From: Marinospirillum insulare DSM 21763
Lineage (GTDB): Bacteria; Pseudomonadota; Gammaproteobacteria; Pseudomonadales; Halomonadaceae
DNA length: 64,000 bases
Assembly (NCBI RefSeq): GCF_000686905.1
Contig: NZ_JMLW01000001.1
Location: 124,001 to 188,000 of the forward strand
Direction: 5' to 3'
In this document: one piece after another, positions 16,566-25,491 of the stretch
How positions within the stretch are numbered: the stretch's first letter is position 1
Layout of the letters: the number at the start of each line of letters is the position of its first letter
Made by a program: the position numbers and the translations under genes
Notes under the pieces: generated by a model
What the model was told of the DNA's origin: nothing
Databases searched by the model: none
What the model saw: the letters and a program-made list of their open reading frames with translations, nothing else

Positions 16566-19009
16566 GTGGGCTTTTTCTTGTAACTGGTGGGAGCCAAAAA
16601 GATCCTAGCTTTGACCAGCAACTATTACCTAGGCTGTTAGATGCTATCAATAGCACCACGGAAGTAAGCCATATAAGCATTGCAGTTGCATTTATTCGGC
16701 ATAGTGGCTGGTGTCTATTGCATGAAGCACTATTTGAAGCTTTAGCCCGTGGCGTTGCAGTGCAAATTATAACTTCTGACTACTTGGATGTGACTGAGCC
16801 GATAGCACTAAGAAAAATGATGCTGTTAGTGGAGCGGGGTGCAAAGGTAAGTATTTATGAAAGTGCAGATAATGTTGGGTTTCATCTTAAGTCCTACTTA
16901 TTTATCCAGCAGCAGACTGACCAGCACTTAGTTGGCTTGGGTTTAGTAGGTTCAAGCAATATTTCACTTGCAGCACTTACCCAATCCTTAGAGTGGAATT
17001 GGGAACTATGTATTGATGGAGAAGTTACCAGCCCAGAAGCTAAAGCTCTTTTAGCACTAAAAGCACAAATAAATAAACTAGTAGAAGACAATCGTTTAAC
17101 ACCTTTAACCCACACTTGGATAGATGCTTACTTAGAGCGTTACCAGCAAAGTTCGCTTAGCGATTTACGTGCTATTACTGGGGATAAAGCTAACGATGAA
17201 GTAAGTGAGCTTGAACCGCCTTCACCTAATGAAGTTCAAGTAGAAGCTTTGGCTGCCTTACATGCAACCCGTGAAAAAGGATTTAAGCGAGGTCTAGTTG
17301 TTATGGCTACTGGCTTAGGTAAAACTTGGCTGGCAGCTTTTGATGCAAGGCAACTCAAAGTCAAAAAGCTTCTTTTTGTTGCTCACCGTGATGAAATCAT
17401 ACGCCAAGCACAAGCAACTTTTATTCAAATGAACCCCAACAAAGCACACACGGGTTTATATAACGGGCAACAGCAAGAACAAGCAGATTGGTTATTTGCT
17501 TCAATCCAAACTTTAGGACGACCGGAACACCTACAGCAGTTTGGTGAAGATTATTTTGATTACATTATTGTTGATGAGTTTCATCACGCCACGGCACCAA
17601 GTTACCGCCGACTATTAGATTATTTTCAGCCCCAATTTTTACTGGGTTTAACTGCTACACCAGACAGAACAGACCAAGCCGATATTTTGGCTTTGTGTGA
17701 TGATAATTTAGTGTTTGAGCGTGGTCTGCGTGATGCGATAGTTGATAAGCACCTTGTCCCTTTTATTTACCAAGGTATTTACGACGAATTTATAGATTAC
17801 GATGAAATACCTTGGCGAAACGGACGCTTTGACCCCCATGCTTTAGATGTAGCTTTTGCTAGCCATAAAAGAGCAAATCATGCACTCGAAAAATGGCAAG
17901 AGTTCTCACAAACCAAAACCTTAGCTTTTTGTGTTTCACAAAAGCACGCCGATTTTATGGCCGGTGTTTTTAATCAAGCCGGTGTTAAGTCGGCAGCAGT
18001 TTACTCTGGCTCGGCTATACCACGTAACCAAGCATTAACTGAGCTAGCTGAAGGCAGTTTAAAAGTTATTTTCTCGGTTGATTTGTTTAACGAAGGGACT
18101 GATTTGCCAGCAATAGATACTTTGCTGATGTTACGACCGACTGAATCACGCATAGTTTTCTTACAGCAGTTTGGACGCGGCTTACGGCTTTGTTCAGGTA
18201 AAACGCACTTGATGGTTATTGATTTAGTCGGCAACCACAAAGCTTGTTTATTCAAACCAGAATTACTTAGGTCAATAACACAAACCCCGCCAGCTGATAA
18301 AAACATAAACAACGAAAAAGAAGCTGCTCTCCCTGAAGGCTGCTTTATAAACCTAGAACCAGAGCTAATCCCGTTATTAGAAAAGCTACATTTTGGTGGT
18401 CGCCTAAAGGTTGTTGATGATTATCGTCAACTAAAAGAAGAACTGGGGTATAGACCAACTGCAGTACAAGCTTTTCAAGCAGGTTTTAATTTCAGTAAAC
18501 TACGTAAGCAGCACACCAGCTGGTTTGAGTTGCTAAAAGATGAAGAAGATTTAACCGTTTCTGAGTTAGTAGTGTTGAAAGAACTAGGCAGTTTTCTCTT
18601 AACTGGAATAGAAGCAACCACACTAAATAAAAGCTATAAAATTATTTTGCTACAAGCATTATTAGATTTAGATGGATTACGTAAGCCACCAACCTTAGCT
18701 AAGCTTGCTGAAAAATCACGCCAAGTATTAGAACGGCACCCAGATTTGTTAAAGCTAGACTTACCAGCAGCACAAATTAAATCAGAAGCTAATTCAAAGA
18801 GTTGGTTAAATTACTGGAAAGCCAACCCAATAAAATATAGTACTGGTGGTGATAGTAACTCCCAAGCAACCTATTGGTTTGAAATAAAAGATGATTACTT
18901 TACACCTCGCTTTTCACTACCAGAAGAAGAGTTAGAAACCCTGCAGCAAATGATGCAAGAGCTAGTTGACTTAAGGTTGGCAGAGTACAAATTAAGAAAG
19001 ATTAAATAA
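16562..19009 (+). CDS. PLD-nuclease-like and SF2 helicase fusion protein
   Basis: An 815-residue protein. The first ~190 residues are a phospholipase-D-type domain with HLKSYLF (HxK near residue 110) and GLVGSSNIS. This is followed by a superfamily-2 helicase: Walker A MATGLGKTW (near 250), DEFHH box II (near 338), LTATPDRTD and motif VI QQFGRGLR (near 535). A further C-terminal region of ~230 residues is unassigned. Such PLD-helicase fusions are common in defence islands. The start at 16562 overlaps the methyltransferase stop; the frame is open 33 bases further upstream but without a ribosome site. Confidence 0.88.
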   Translation: MSGLFLVTGGSQKDPSFDQQLLPRLLDAINSTTEVSHISIAVAFIRHSGWCLLHEALFEALARGVAVQIITSDYLDVTEPIALRKMMLLVERGAKVSIYESADNVGFHLKSYLFIQQQTDQHLVGLGLVGSSNISLAALTQSLEWNWELCIDGEVTSPEAKALLALKAQINKLVEDNRLTPLTHTWIDAYLERYQQSSLSDLRAITGDKANDEVSELEPPSPNEVQVEALAALHATREKGFKRGLVVMATGLGKTWLAAFDARQLKVKKLLFVAHRDEIIRQAQATFIQMNPNKAHTGLYNGQQQEQADWLFASIQTLGRPEHLQQFGEDYFDYIIVDEFHHATAPSYRRLLDYFQPQFLLGLTATPDRTDQADILALCDDNLVFERGLRDAIVDKHLVPFIYQGIYDEFIDYDEIPWRNGRFDPHALDVAFASHKRANHALEKWQEFSQTKTLAFCVSQKHADFMAGVFNQAGVKSAAVYSGSAIPRNQALTELAEGSLKVIFSVDLFNEGTDLPAIDTLLMLRPTESRIVFLQQFGRGLRLCSGKTHLMVIDLVGNHKACLFKPELLRSITQTPPADKNINNEKEAALPEGCFINLEPELIPLLEKLHFGGRLKVVDDYRQLKEELGYRPTAVQAFQAGFNFSKLRKQHTSWFELLKDEEDLTVSELVVLKELGSFLLTGIEATTLNKSYKIILLQALLDLDGLRKPPTLAKLAEKSRQVLERHPDLLKLDLPAAQIKSEANSKSWLNYWKANPIKYSTGGDSNSQATYWFEIKDDYFTPRFSLPEEELETLQQMMQELVDLRLAEYKLRKIK

Positions 19010-19032
19010 TATTTTTATAATAGGGAGATGAT

Positions 19033-20793
19033 ATGAAAGTTTTATTAAGTGGCTTAACAAAAGATATGAGAAGTAATAATGTTGTTTTTGTTGATAATAA
19101 GGAAAATGTTTTTAATAAGGGTGATGACTATACTGATTTATTTAATGACGATGAATATATTTTATTTCGAAGAAATGACATAAATGAAGAAAGTTTAGTG
19201 ATTAAACCAATTCTAAATGGGTTTACAATCGAAATAAATAATTTTAATAATATTTTTAAGTTTAGGTCTATGGTATACCTAGATGTAGAAGATCAAGTTG
19301 TTGAAAATCAGCGGTATCTTAGAGGGAAACAGCCAGAAAACAACTATATCTATAGGCAAGGATATTATCAAGGTAATGTAGTAAGTGATGTAGTAAGTGA
19401 TGTGGTAAGTGATGTGGTAAGTGATGCTGAGGGATCTGGAGAAGATATATTTAGAGTTTCATTTATATTAAAAACCAAAGGAAAAGTTTGGGATGATATA
19501 TTTGACTTTATTGAAGGTTTTAATATTGTTGGTATAAGTGGTGCTAGCAGTGTGGCTAATGAAAGCTATAAAATAAAACTTTTAGGTTATTTAGGATATA
19601 ATTTTGAACAAAAAGAATCACATGTAAGGGCATATTTTCACTTGGTTGGCTCGTTATATGAAATAGTTAAAAAAATGGCTTTGTTGTGTTTGACAGTAGA
19701 AACCTGCATGTATTTATATGATTTATCTATTTCTAACGATGTTGTAGTTTTAAATAATAACGAAGATGAAAATCAAGACTTAACAATTGATACGCTTTCG
19801 GAGTATGATTTATTTAAAAATTATTGTGAAGTACAAAAAAATAATAAAAAATTTAATTTAGATAGTTTTGATAAAGATAATGTGGTTTCTGCTCTTACAG
19901 GGTTATTAATGGGTAAACACATTATATTTTCTGGACCTGCAGGTTCAGGTAAGTCTACTCTAGCAACTATGATCGCTAGTTATTGGCTTAATACTAAAAT
20001 GAGGGTATCAAATGATGCGGATCATTTGCCTATTATGTGTACCGCATCACCAGCTTGGTCTTATGGTGACCTTGTTGCGCGTTATATTCCAAGAAATGAT
20101 GGTCATGGCCTTGAAGTAGATGAAGGTTTTTTGCTTAAAGCGCTTAGTGAAAAAAAACCATTAATAATTGATGAAATAAATAGAGCTAATATTGAATCTT
20201 GCTTTGGTGAGTTATATACACTAATGGCTGGGCATAGTGTTACCTTACCATTTAAAAAAATGATAGATAGTGGGGAGTTTGAAAATATAAAAATAAATTA
20301 TGGTGAGGATCCAACTGATAGTATTAACTATTCTTTTTTTAAAAATTTTAGAATTTTTGGAACTATGAATGATAAAGATAGGACTATTTTACATGACCTT
20401 TCTTTTGCTATGTTAAGAAGGTTTTTTGTTATAAGTATACGTCACAAAGAATCTGTAGGTGATTTAGCTGAGCTTGTTAATAATGAAGTTTGTGGTGTTA
20501 ATACGTTAAATGAGATGGATTTATTTGTTAAAAATTACATGAAGTCAAGTGATGCTTCTGAAGCTAAAGCTAGGCAGTTAGCTTTAACTCATTTTATTAT
20601 ACCAATGATTGATGCTATTGATATTCTGAGTGAGAATATTTTAATCGAGGTTTTAAGTTCTATGATTAGGTATGTTATGAGTGGGGAAGGGTGTAATGAC
20701 AATGATGTTAAACTTCTAAAAAATGATCTGCAGTATAAGTATAAAGACTCATATTTACCAGAAAGTATAAAGAAAATTATTTTTGATAATTAG
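19033..20793 (+). CDS. McrB-like AAA+ NTPase
   Basis: A 586-residue protein. The C-terminal half is McrB-type AAA+: Walker A SGPAGSGKST near residue 301, Walker B PLIIDEINRANIES near 377, and GTMNDKDRTI with LRRFFVI near 442-460 as in McrB. The N-terminal half is unassigned and would be the target-sensing part. It contains a four-fold VVSD tandem repeat. The gene is visibly far richer in A+T than its upstream neighbours. It starts 23 bp after the helicase with GGGAGATG as ribosome site, and lies 9 bp before the nuclease-like gene. With that gene it resembles a modification-dependent McrBC-type pair. Confidence 0.82.
   Translation: MKVLLSGLTKDMRSNNVVFVDNKENVFNKGDDYTDLFNDDEYILFRRNDINEESLVIKPILNGFTIEINNFNNIFKFRSMVYLDVEDQVVENQRYLRGKQPENNYIYRQGYYQGNVVSDVVSDVVSDVVSDAEGSGEDIFRVSFILKTKGKVWDDIFDFIEGFNIVGISGASSVANESYKIKLLGYLGYNFEQKESHVRAYFHLVGSLYEIVKKMALLCLTVETCMYLYDLSISNDVVVLNNNEDENQDLTIDTLSEYDLFKNYCEVQKNNKKFNLDSFDKDNVVSALTGLLMGKHIIFSGPAGSGKSTLATMIASYWLNTKMRVSNDADHLPIMCTASPAWSYGDLVARYIPRNDGHGLEVDEGFLLKALSEKKPLIIDEINRANIESCFGELYTLMAGHSVTLPFKKMIDSGEFENIKINYGEDPTDSINYSFFKNFRIFGTMNDKDRTILHDLSFAMLRRFFVISIRHKESVGDLAELVNNEVCGVNTLNEMDLFVKNYMKSSDASEAKARQLALTHFIIPMIDAIDILSENILIEVLSSMIRYVMSGEGCNDNDVKLLKNDLQYKYKDSYLPESIKKIIFDN
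19378..19425 (+). repeat. Four tandem 12-bp repeats inside the McrB-like gene
   Basis: Unit GTRGTAAGTGAT, four copies in a row, encoding VVSD four times. The first two copies have A and the last two G at the third base. Since the unit is a multiple of three, copy-number change would alter protein length but not break the frame. Confidence 0.9.
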
Positions 20794-20802
20794 GATGATG
20801 TC

Positions 20803-22083
20803 ATGTCGAAATTAAATTTCTTTATTGATAGTATTTGTAGTGACTGGGCTAGCTTTCCAAGTTTTGAAGGGAAGCTATCATCCAATGTATTTATTAAAAT
20901 GGTTCTCTCATGGCTAGGGGACAAGAATGAAGAGACAAAAGATGAATTAATGAGAATATTTTTAAGCTCTATTTACATAACAGATGAACGATTAGCATAT
21001 GAAGACATGCTTTTATGTTATGTGTATTCATTAAAGCCTAAAATTATTGATTCACAAGTGGAATCATCAGATGGGAATGTGGACTGGGCAAAAACTTATT
21101 TGTTAAAAATTACTGGAGTTAACAAATTTATCGTTATAGATAATAGCAACTATGGCGAGTTATCCAAGGTGCTACTTTATTTTGTTAGTGAAGCTTTGGA
21201 TGATTTAAATGAATACCTTAGGAACTATTCTGAATTAGATTTAAATAATCTTAATTTATTTATTAAAAGAAAAAATAAAATGGAGGCTGCTTATAAAAGG
21301 CTGATTTTTTTAACTAATGGCTATGGTGTAAGTGTGAATAAAATTAGCCCTCCTTACCTTTTAAGAGTAGGTATTAAATCACAGGACATTAAGTTTTTTA
21401 TAGATAAAATAAATCCGTTTGTTTATGGTGAAATAATAAAAAACTTTTATATGGATAGATATTTATTTTCTGATGAGGTATTTAAAGTTAATGAAGATTA
21501 TATGTTTGAGGGTGCTGTTTTTATGCGAACAGTTCTATCTATATGTAATTCATTACAAAGAAAGAGCATCCCATTTTTATTGAGTTTCTGTAACTTAGAG
21601 AGGCTTTTTAAAATCGAATTTAACAATTTTACGGTGCGTATTGGTAAAAAAAGACCAGATATTATGCTTGCCAGCTTTACAAGTAAAGAGTTCTCTTGTC
21701 TATATAAAGATTCAAGCTTAGAGGTAGTAAACAAATACATTTCAAAAGCTTCAGGGTTAGAGCCAGATGTTGTTATCTGTAGAGCTAGTATTGATTCTGA
21801 TGGAAAAATAAAGCCTAAGTTCTGTTTTGTTGATGCAAAAAATTATAATGAACTTAGTTCAAAAGTTATACGGGATCAATTTCTTTATAATTATTTATAT
21901 CGTTTAGATGTAAATGGCTTTAACTGGTCGCCTGGCTCAATTTTAGTTTTTCCTACTAAAGAGGTTTTTAATAAAGGTGAGAATGTTTCTTTTGATTCTA
22001 AAGACCCAGTAAAGATTTTTTCTATAGATCAACTGAGCTCAGATAATGAGATTTTTGATTTCTTAATTGATGATTATTCTTAA
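20803..22083 (+). CDS. McrC-like protein with PD-(D/E)XK nuclease-type C-terminus
   Basis: A 426-residue AT-rich gene. The N-terminal two thirds is not recognised. Near the C-terminus, EPDVVI (about residue 319) is followed by a strand ending FCFVDAKNYN (about 343), the D...DxK spacing of PD-(D/E)XK nucleases such as McrC and DUF2357 proteins. RIGKKRPDIML precedes it. With the AAA+ gene 9 bp upstream it probably forms the effector of a McrBC-like restriction complex. The nuclease assignment rests on motif spacing only. Confidence 0.65.
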   Translation: MSKLNFFIDSICSDWASFPSFEGKLSSNVFIKMVLSWLGDKNEETKDELMRIFLSSIYITDERLAYEDMLLCYVYSLKPKIIDSQVESSDGNVDWAKTYLLKITGVNKFIVIDNSNYGELSKVLLYFVSEALDDLNEYLRNYSELDLNNLNLFIKRKNKMEAAYKRLIFLTNGYGVSVNKISPPYLLRVGIKSQDIKFFIDKINPFVYGEIIKNFYMDRYLFSDEVFKVNEDYMFEGAVFMRTVLSICNSLQRKSIPFLLSFCNLERLFKIEFNNFTVRIGKKRPDIMLASFTSKEFSCLYKDSSLEVVNKYISKASGLEPDVVICRASIDSDGKIKPKFCFVDAKNYNELSSKVIRDQFLYNYLYRLDVNGFNWSPGSILVFPTKEVFNKGENVSFDSKDPVKIFSIDQLSSDNEIFDFLIDDYS

Positions 22084-22162
22084 TTTTATATACAAGTAGG
22101 TTATGCATAGTTTAATTAGAGTTTAAAGCTAATTTTAACTTTAGGAGGTAAGTATTATATTT

Positions 22163-22193
22163 AAAAGAACACAATTATTGCAGCAGTTCTTTT
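22163..22193. terminator. AT-rich hairpin between convergent genes
   Basis: AAAAGAAC and GTTCTTTT pair perfectly across a 15-base loop, between the nuclease-like gene and the minus-strand operon. A hairpin with the same outer arms and the same following TTAGCC occurs at 35248-35293. It may be a terminator, or a small dispersed repeat. Confidence 0.4.
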
Positions 22194-22220
22194 AGCCTGG
22201 TAACCAGCTTGCCTTGATTT

Positions 22221-22712
22221 TTATTCTTCTTCGCCATTAATTAAGATACTGGTTAACCACCAAACGAACCCAAACAGGGTAACCCAAAGTGCTCTGGTTG
22301 TTAAGGATTTATCTTTACCAAAGATATTTTGAATAGCAGCTAGGGCTACTAGTGGTAAAACAAGCGCATAAATAACTTTAAAGGGTGCAACCAGTAACCC
22401 TGAAAAAATGCCTTCATTAATAAAAACACTGCGTACTGTTACGCCAGCGGCTACGGCTAAGCCAGCATAGATGAATAGGTTTAAATAGTACTCTTCACTT
22501 GCTTTCCAAGCTTGCCATTCTTGGGTACTAACTTCGGCTTGCTCTGGCGCCATTATTCCTACAACAATTCCGCCAAGCAGCAGAACGCCCCAAGGTGCAA
22601 AGGATAAAACTAAGTCACTTATGGAGTTATAAAAAACTAATTTATTATTAGCAACAGCAACCACCAAGCCAATTAAAAATGCCAAAATAGCTAAGCCAAT
22701 AACAATTTCCAT
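22221..22712 (-). CDS. Predicted inner-membrane protein of unknown function
   Basis: A 163-residue protein with four clear membrane helices (about residues 3-22, 35-55, 78-98 and 105-130, with a further hydrophobic stretch at 140-158) and an acidic C-terminus (NGEEE). I do not recognise a family. A perfect AAGGAGG ribosome site precedes the ATG. It is the last gene of the minus-strand set phosphoesterase, ADP-ribosylglycohydrolase, unknown, membrane protein. Confidence 0.7.
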   Translation of the reverse strand: MEIVIGLAILAFLIGLVVAVANNKLVFYNSISDLVLSFAPWGVLLLGGIVVGIMAPEQAEVSTQEWQAWKASEEYYLNLFIYAGLAVAAGVTVRSVFINEGIFSGLLVAPFKVIYALVLPLVALAAIQNIFGKDKSLTTRALWVTLFGFVWWLTSILINGEEE

Positions 22713-22733
22713 TAATAACCTCCTTTTATTAAT

Positions 22734-23453
22734 CTAAACGCTTTGCTGGTATTTATTAAACACTTCTACCAGCTTGTCTATGGCTTGGCTTTCTCCTGCC
22801 TTGTAGGTGGTTTTTAAAATCTCCATTACCTCCAGTGAAAACTCTGGCTCATCTTCTTCATCTTTATCAGGCACTAGCAGCTTGCCTTGGGTGGCTGGAA
22901 ACCTTTCATCAAACAGGCTTAGGTTTTGGGTTATTAAGCTTAAAGCATGGGTGATAACTTCGATTACCCAAGTGTCTTTAAGCAGGTTTTTTGTGTGCCA
23001 GTATTGAATCCAGTCATCTAGTTCGGGTGTGGCGGCGGGATCATCAAAGAGCGCACGAAAATCTTCAAGGCTAATGCCTGCTATATCAATAGCTATTAAC
23101 TTGTTACCTGTGCTTAAGCCTTCTAATATTTTGTGTTTGGTTTTTTCTAATAATGCCAGCATTTCACGGCGTTTTAGCTGGGTAGCGCAGGTATGAATAA
23201 TTTGCCAATCTGTAAACCAAACCGTAAAACTTTCAGGGGCGCTTAGTCTGTCTGTATTCCATGACCATTTTTTGGGCATTTTAAAGCTGCGCATTTTTTT
23301 GTGGCGCATAACTAGGTGTTGGCGTGTGCTCCATACCCAATTAAGTGAAGCTTTGGTTAGCATTAAATCCCTTAGCTCGGTGAGTGCTAACGGAAGACTT
23401 TCAACAGCTTTTTCTTCTAGGGCGCTGCGCATTGCTTGACGGTTGAATTTCAT
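22734..23453 (-). CDS. Uncharacterised protein in the ADP-ribosylglycohydrolase operon
   Basis: A 239-residue soluble protein that I do not recognise. It is helical in appearance, with a tryptophan-rich middle (WVWSTRQH, KKWSW, FTVWFTDWQ) and an acidic linker DKDEEDEPEF near residue 197. It lies 20 bp after the ADP-ribosylglycohydrolase and 21 bp before the membrane protein, so co-transcription is likely. It may be a partner or substrate-recognition protein, but nothing shows this directly. Confidence 0.7.
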   Translation of the reverse strand: MKFNRQAMRSALEEKAVESLPLALTELRDLMLTKASLNWVWSTRQHLVMRHKKMRSFKMPKKWSWNTDRLSAPESFTVWFTDWQIIHTCATQLKRREMLALLEKTKHKILEGLSTGNKLIAIDIAGISLEDFRALFDDPAATPELDDWIQYWHTKNLLKDTWVIEVITHALSLITQNLSLFDERFPATQGKLLVPDKDEEDEPEFSLEVMEILKTTYKAGESQAIDKLVEVFNKYQQSV

Positions 23454-23473
23454 GGGTGTTTCTCCTTAAATTA

Positions 23474-24397
23474 TTAAGCTGCTTCTAGTTGTTGGCTAAG
23501 TGCTAAAAGTGCATCGGCTAGGTCGGTTATGTCTTTGCGCCAGGCAAGTTTTTTTAACCAAGCTTTGGGTAACTGTTCTTCACCGTAAGCAGCACCGGCT
23601 AATTGCCCGGCTATGGCTGCGACGGTATCGGCATCACCACCTAAATTGGCGGCTAGCAGTAGGGTGGATTCTAAATCTTCGCCTTGCCAACAAGCCCAAA
23701 GGGCATTTTCTAGCGCTTCAATAACGTAAAAACCATCGCCTAGGTGTTCTCTTTTTAGGTGTAAGTATTCACCGTTGAGTATTCTTTGAATAGCAGTGCT
23801 TTTGGGTAAGCCTGGGTGTTCTGGGTTCATTAACACGCTGCGTAAGCTTTCGCCGCTGATTACTCTGTCTAGAATGTTGGCAAAAACTAAAGCTGCATCT
23901 ATACAGTCGGGGCTGGCGTGGGTGGTGCGGGTGCTGTCGATTACCCAGCGCCATATCAGGGTTTGTTGGCCGTGGGCTGCCAAAACCGCTGGCGCTAAGC
24001 GCATTAGAGCACCATTGCCGCTCATGCTGGGGTTGGTGTCGCCTGCCCAAGGGTCGTCGCTTAGGTTGAATCTTGCTAAAGCGCGGTGAGTGGCGTTGCC
24101 TATATCGAAGCAGTCGCCAGTGCAGCTCATGTAGCCTTCACTGTACCAACGCCAGTAGCGTTGCATTTGGTCTTTGGCGCAAAAGCCTTGTTTTTCTACC
24201 AAGCTTCTAGCAAGGCATAGGGCTAGGCTGGTGTCGTCTGTCCATTGGCCTGCTTCTAGGTTCCAGCAGCCGCCAGAGCTCATGCCGGTTAGGGGTTCAA
24301 AGCTGTCGCGTCTTCTAAATTCTACTGGTGCACCTAGCGCATCACCGCAAGCTAAACCCAGCAGAGCACCGCGGTAAGCAGAAGTTAAGTTTTTCAT
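23474..24397 (-). CDS. ADP-ribosylglycohydrolase (DraG family), first copy
   Basis: A 307-residue protein that would remove ADP-ribose from modified proteins or nucleic acids. The family metal sites are all present: GDALG (18-22), WTDDT (52-56) and GGDADTVAA (D255, D257), so it should bind the two Mg2+ ions. TRTTHASP (157-163) is also conserved. Ribosome site GGAGAAG precedes the ATG. It lies just after the phosphoesterase gene and is a paralogue of the protein at 30707-31651. No ADP-ribosyltransferase gene is visible in the window. Confidence 0.9.
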   Translation of the reverse strand: MKNLTSAYRGALLGLACGDALGAPVEFRRRDSFEPLTGMSSGGCWNLEAGQWTDDTSLALCLARSLVEKQGFCAKDQMQRYWRWYSEGYMSCTGDCFDIGNATHRALARFNLSDDPWAGDTNPSMSGNGALMRLAPAVLAAHGQQTLIWRWVIDSTRTTHASPDCIDAALVFANILDRVISGESLRSVLMNPEHPGLPKSTAIQRILNGEYLHLKREHLGDGFYVIEALENALWACWQGEDLESTLLLAANLGGDADTVAAIAGQLAGAAYGEEQLPKAWLKKLAWRKDITDLADALLALSQQLEAA

Positions 24398-24421
24398 CTT
24401 GCTTCTCCTAATTAAGTGGGT

Positions 24422-25339
24422 TTAGCGTTTAACAGCAACAAAGTGCTGGGGGTGAATTGCTTGGCCAACAGTGTGGCGATAAGCAACTAAAGTGCCGCCA
24501 TAGGCAACGCCAAAGTCGGTGCAAACTTGAAACTCGCTGATGGGTTCTAATTCACTTTTGGGCTGCAAGCCGTAATGACCAAAGAAAACTGGCGCATCAG
24601 AAGTGGGCGGTGCCAAATCCCTTTGTAGGGGAACTTCTGAAAACTCATAGTCGGCAACTGGGTTCTGCCACCAGCGCACACGTTGTCTGCGTGTAATAAA
24701 ACCACTGCGGTCGGGCTTATCTAAAGGTGTGTGTTGGCAACCAGCCACGATTAAATCAATAGCGTAATAAACGGGGTTGCCTTTGCTGATGCAGGCATTG
24801 AGCGCAGCATCATTTAGGCTAGTAATTTTGGCCTTTTTGAGGCACTCAATGGCTTTATCATCCCAGCAAGCATGAACTACACGTAAATCTGGTTCATCTA
24901 TCCATAGGGGCTGTTTCTTTAACCAAATTAGTGCTTCTGCTAGCGCTTCTTGCTGGCTAATTAATTCGTCTGCAAGGGTGTTGTAGTCATAAAAATGATG
25001 GTCAAGTAAATAATCAAACAGGTCATAAGCAAAGTCTTCATCTTGCCAGTCCAGTAGTGAATCTTGCACTGTACGCAATAAATTTAGCTCGTGGTTGCCT
25101 ACCACTGCTTGGGCGGCACCGGCTTCTACCATGGCTTTAATTTGGAGTAATACCTGGCCTGCTTCTGGGCCTTTATCAATTAAGTCGCCTACAAAAATGG
25201 CTTGGCGTTCTGGGTGTTGCCATACGCCTTGTTCTTGACGGTAATCTAGGTCAGCTAATAGCTGGTTAAGTAGCTGTAATTCACCGTGTACATCACCAAT
25301 AATGTCGAAGTGCTTTGCTGTTTGATTTATGGCTGTCAT
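24422..25339 (-). CDS. PPP-type metallophosphoesterase
   Basis: A 305-residue calcineurin-like phosphoesterase, first gene of the operon running to 22221. Metal-ligand motifs are DIIGDVHGE (D16, H18), FVGDLIDKGP and VVGNHE, as in bacterial PPP serine/threonine phosphatases and PrpE/ApaH-type hydrolases. The substrate could be a phosphoprotein or a dinucleotide such as Ap4A. The frame is open 60 bases upstream, but GGAG before the ATG at 25339 and homology beginning at HFDIIGDVHG decide the start. Operator copy C is 39 bp upstream. Confidence 0.88.
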   Translation of the reverse strand: MTAINQTAKHFDIIGDVHGELQLLNQLLADLDYRQEQGVWQHPERQAIFVGDLIDKGPEAGQVLLQIKAMVEAGAAQAVVGNHELNLLRTVQDSLLDWQDEDFAYDLFDYLLDHHFYDYNTLADELISQQEALAEALIWLKKQPLWIDEPDLRVVHACWDDKAIECLKKAKITSLNDAALNACISKGNPVYYAIDLIVAGCQHTPLDKPDRSGFITRRQRVRWWQNPVADYEFSEVPLQRDLAPPTSDAPVFFGHYGLQPKSELEPISEFQVCTDFGVAYGGTLVAYRHTVGQAIHPQHFVAVKR

Positions 25340-25378
25340 CCTGTTTCTCCTAAGTGAACTTAAGAATAACCCGCCGAT

Positions 25379-25395
25379 GCGACAATCAGTGTCGC
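25379..25395. promoter_or_regulatory. Operator-like palindrome, copy C
   Basis: GCGACA-ATCAG-TGTCGC, a perfect 6-5-6 inverted repeat. It lies 39 bp upstream of the phosphoesterase/ADP-ribosylglycohydrolase operon. It is also about 100 bp upstream of hipB, but that gene has its own different operator candidate at 25418. Confidence 0.72.
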
Positions 25396-25417
25396 TCATA
25401 ATTTTTATTATTTATAA

Positions 25418-25435
25418 ATACTTAAATATGAGTAT
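25418..25435 (+). promoter_or_regulatory. HipB-style operator over the hipBA promoter
   Basis: ATACT-TAAATATG-AGTAT. The 5-N8-5 layout is the one known for E. coli HipB operators (TATCC-N8-GGATA), with different bases. A TATAAT -10 box at 25433-25438 overlaps the right arm, so binding would block the promoter. A related TATACTTATATTT arm lies at 25457-25469. Confidence 0.55.
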
Positions 25436-25491
25436 AATGCTTGAATAAAGGCTAGATATACTTATATTTGATACTTTTTAGGGTGAATGCT

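Noticed and set aside
18001-18312. Minus-strand frame within the helicase
   Set aside because: Antisense to conserved helicase motifs; no support.
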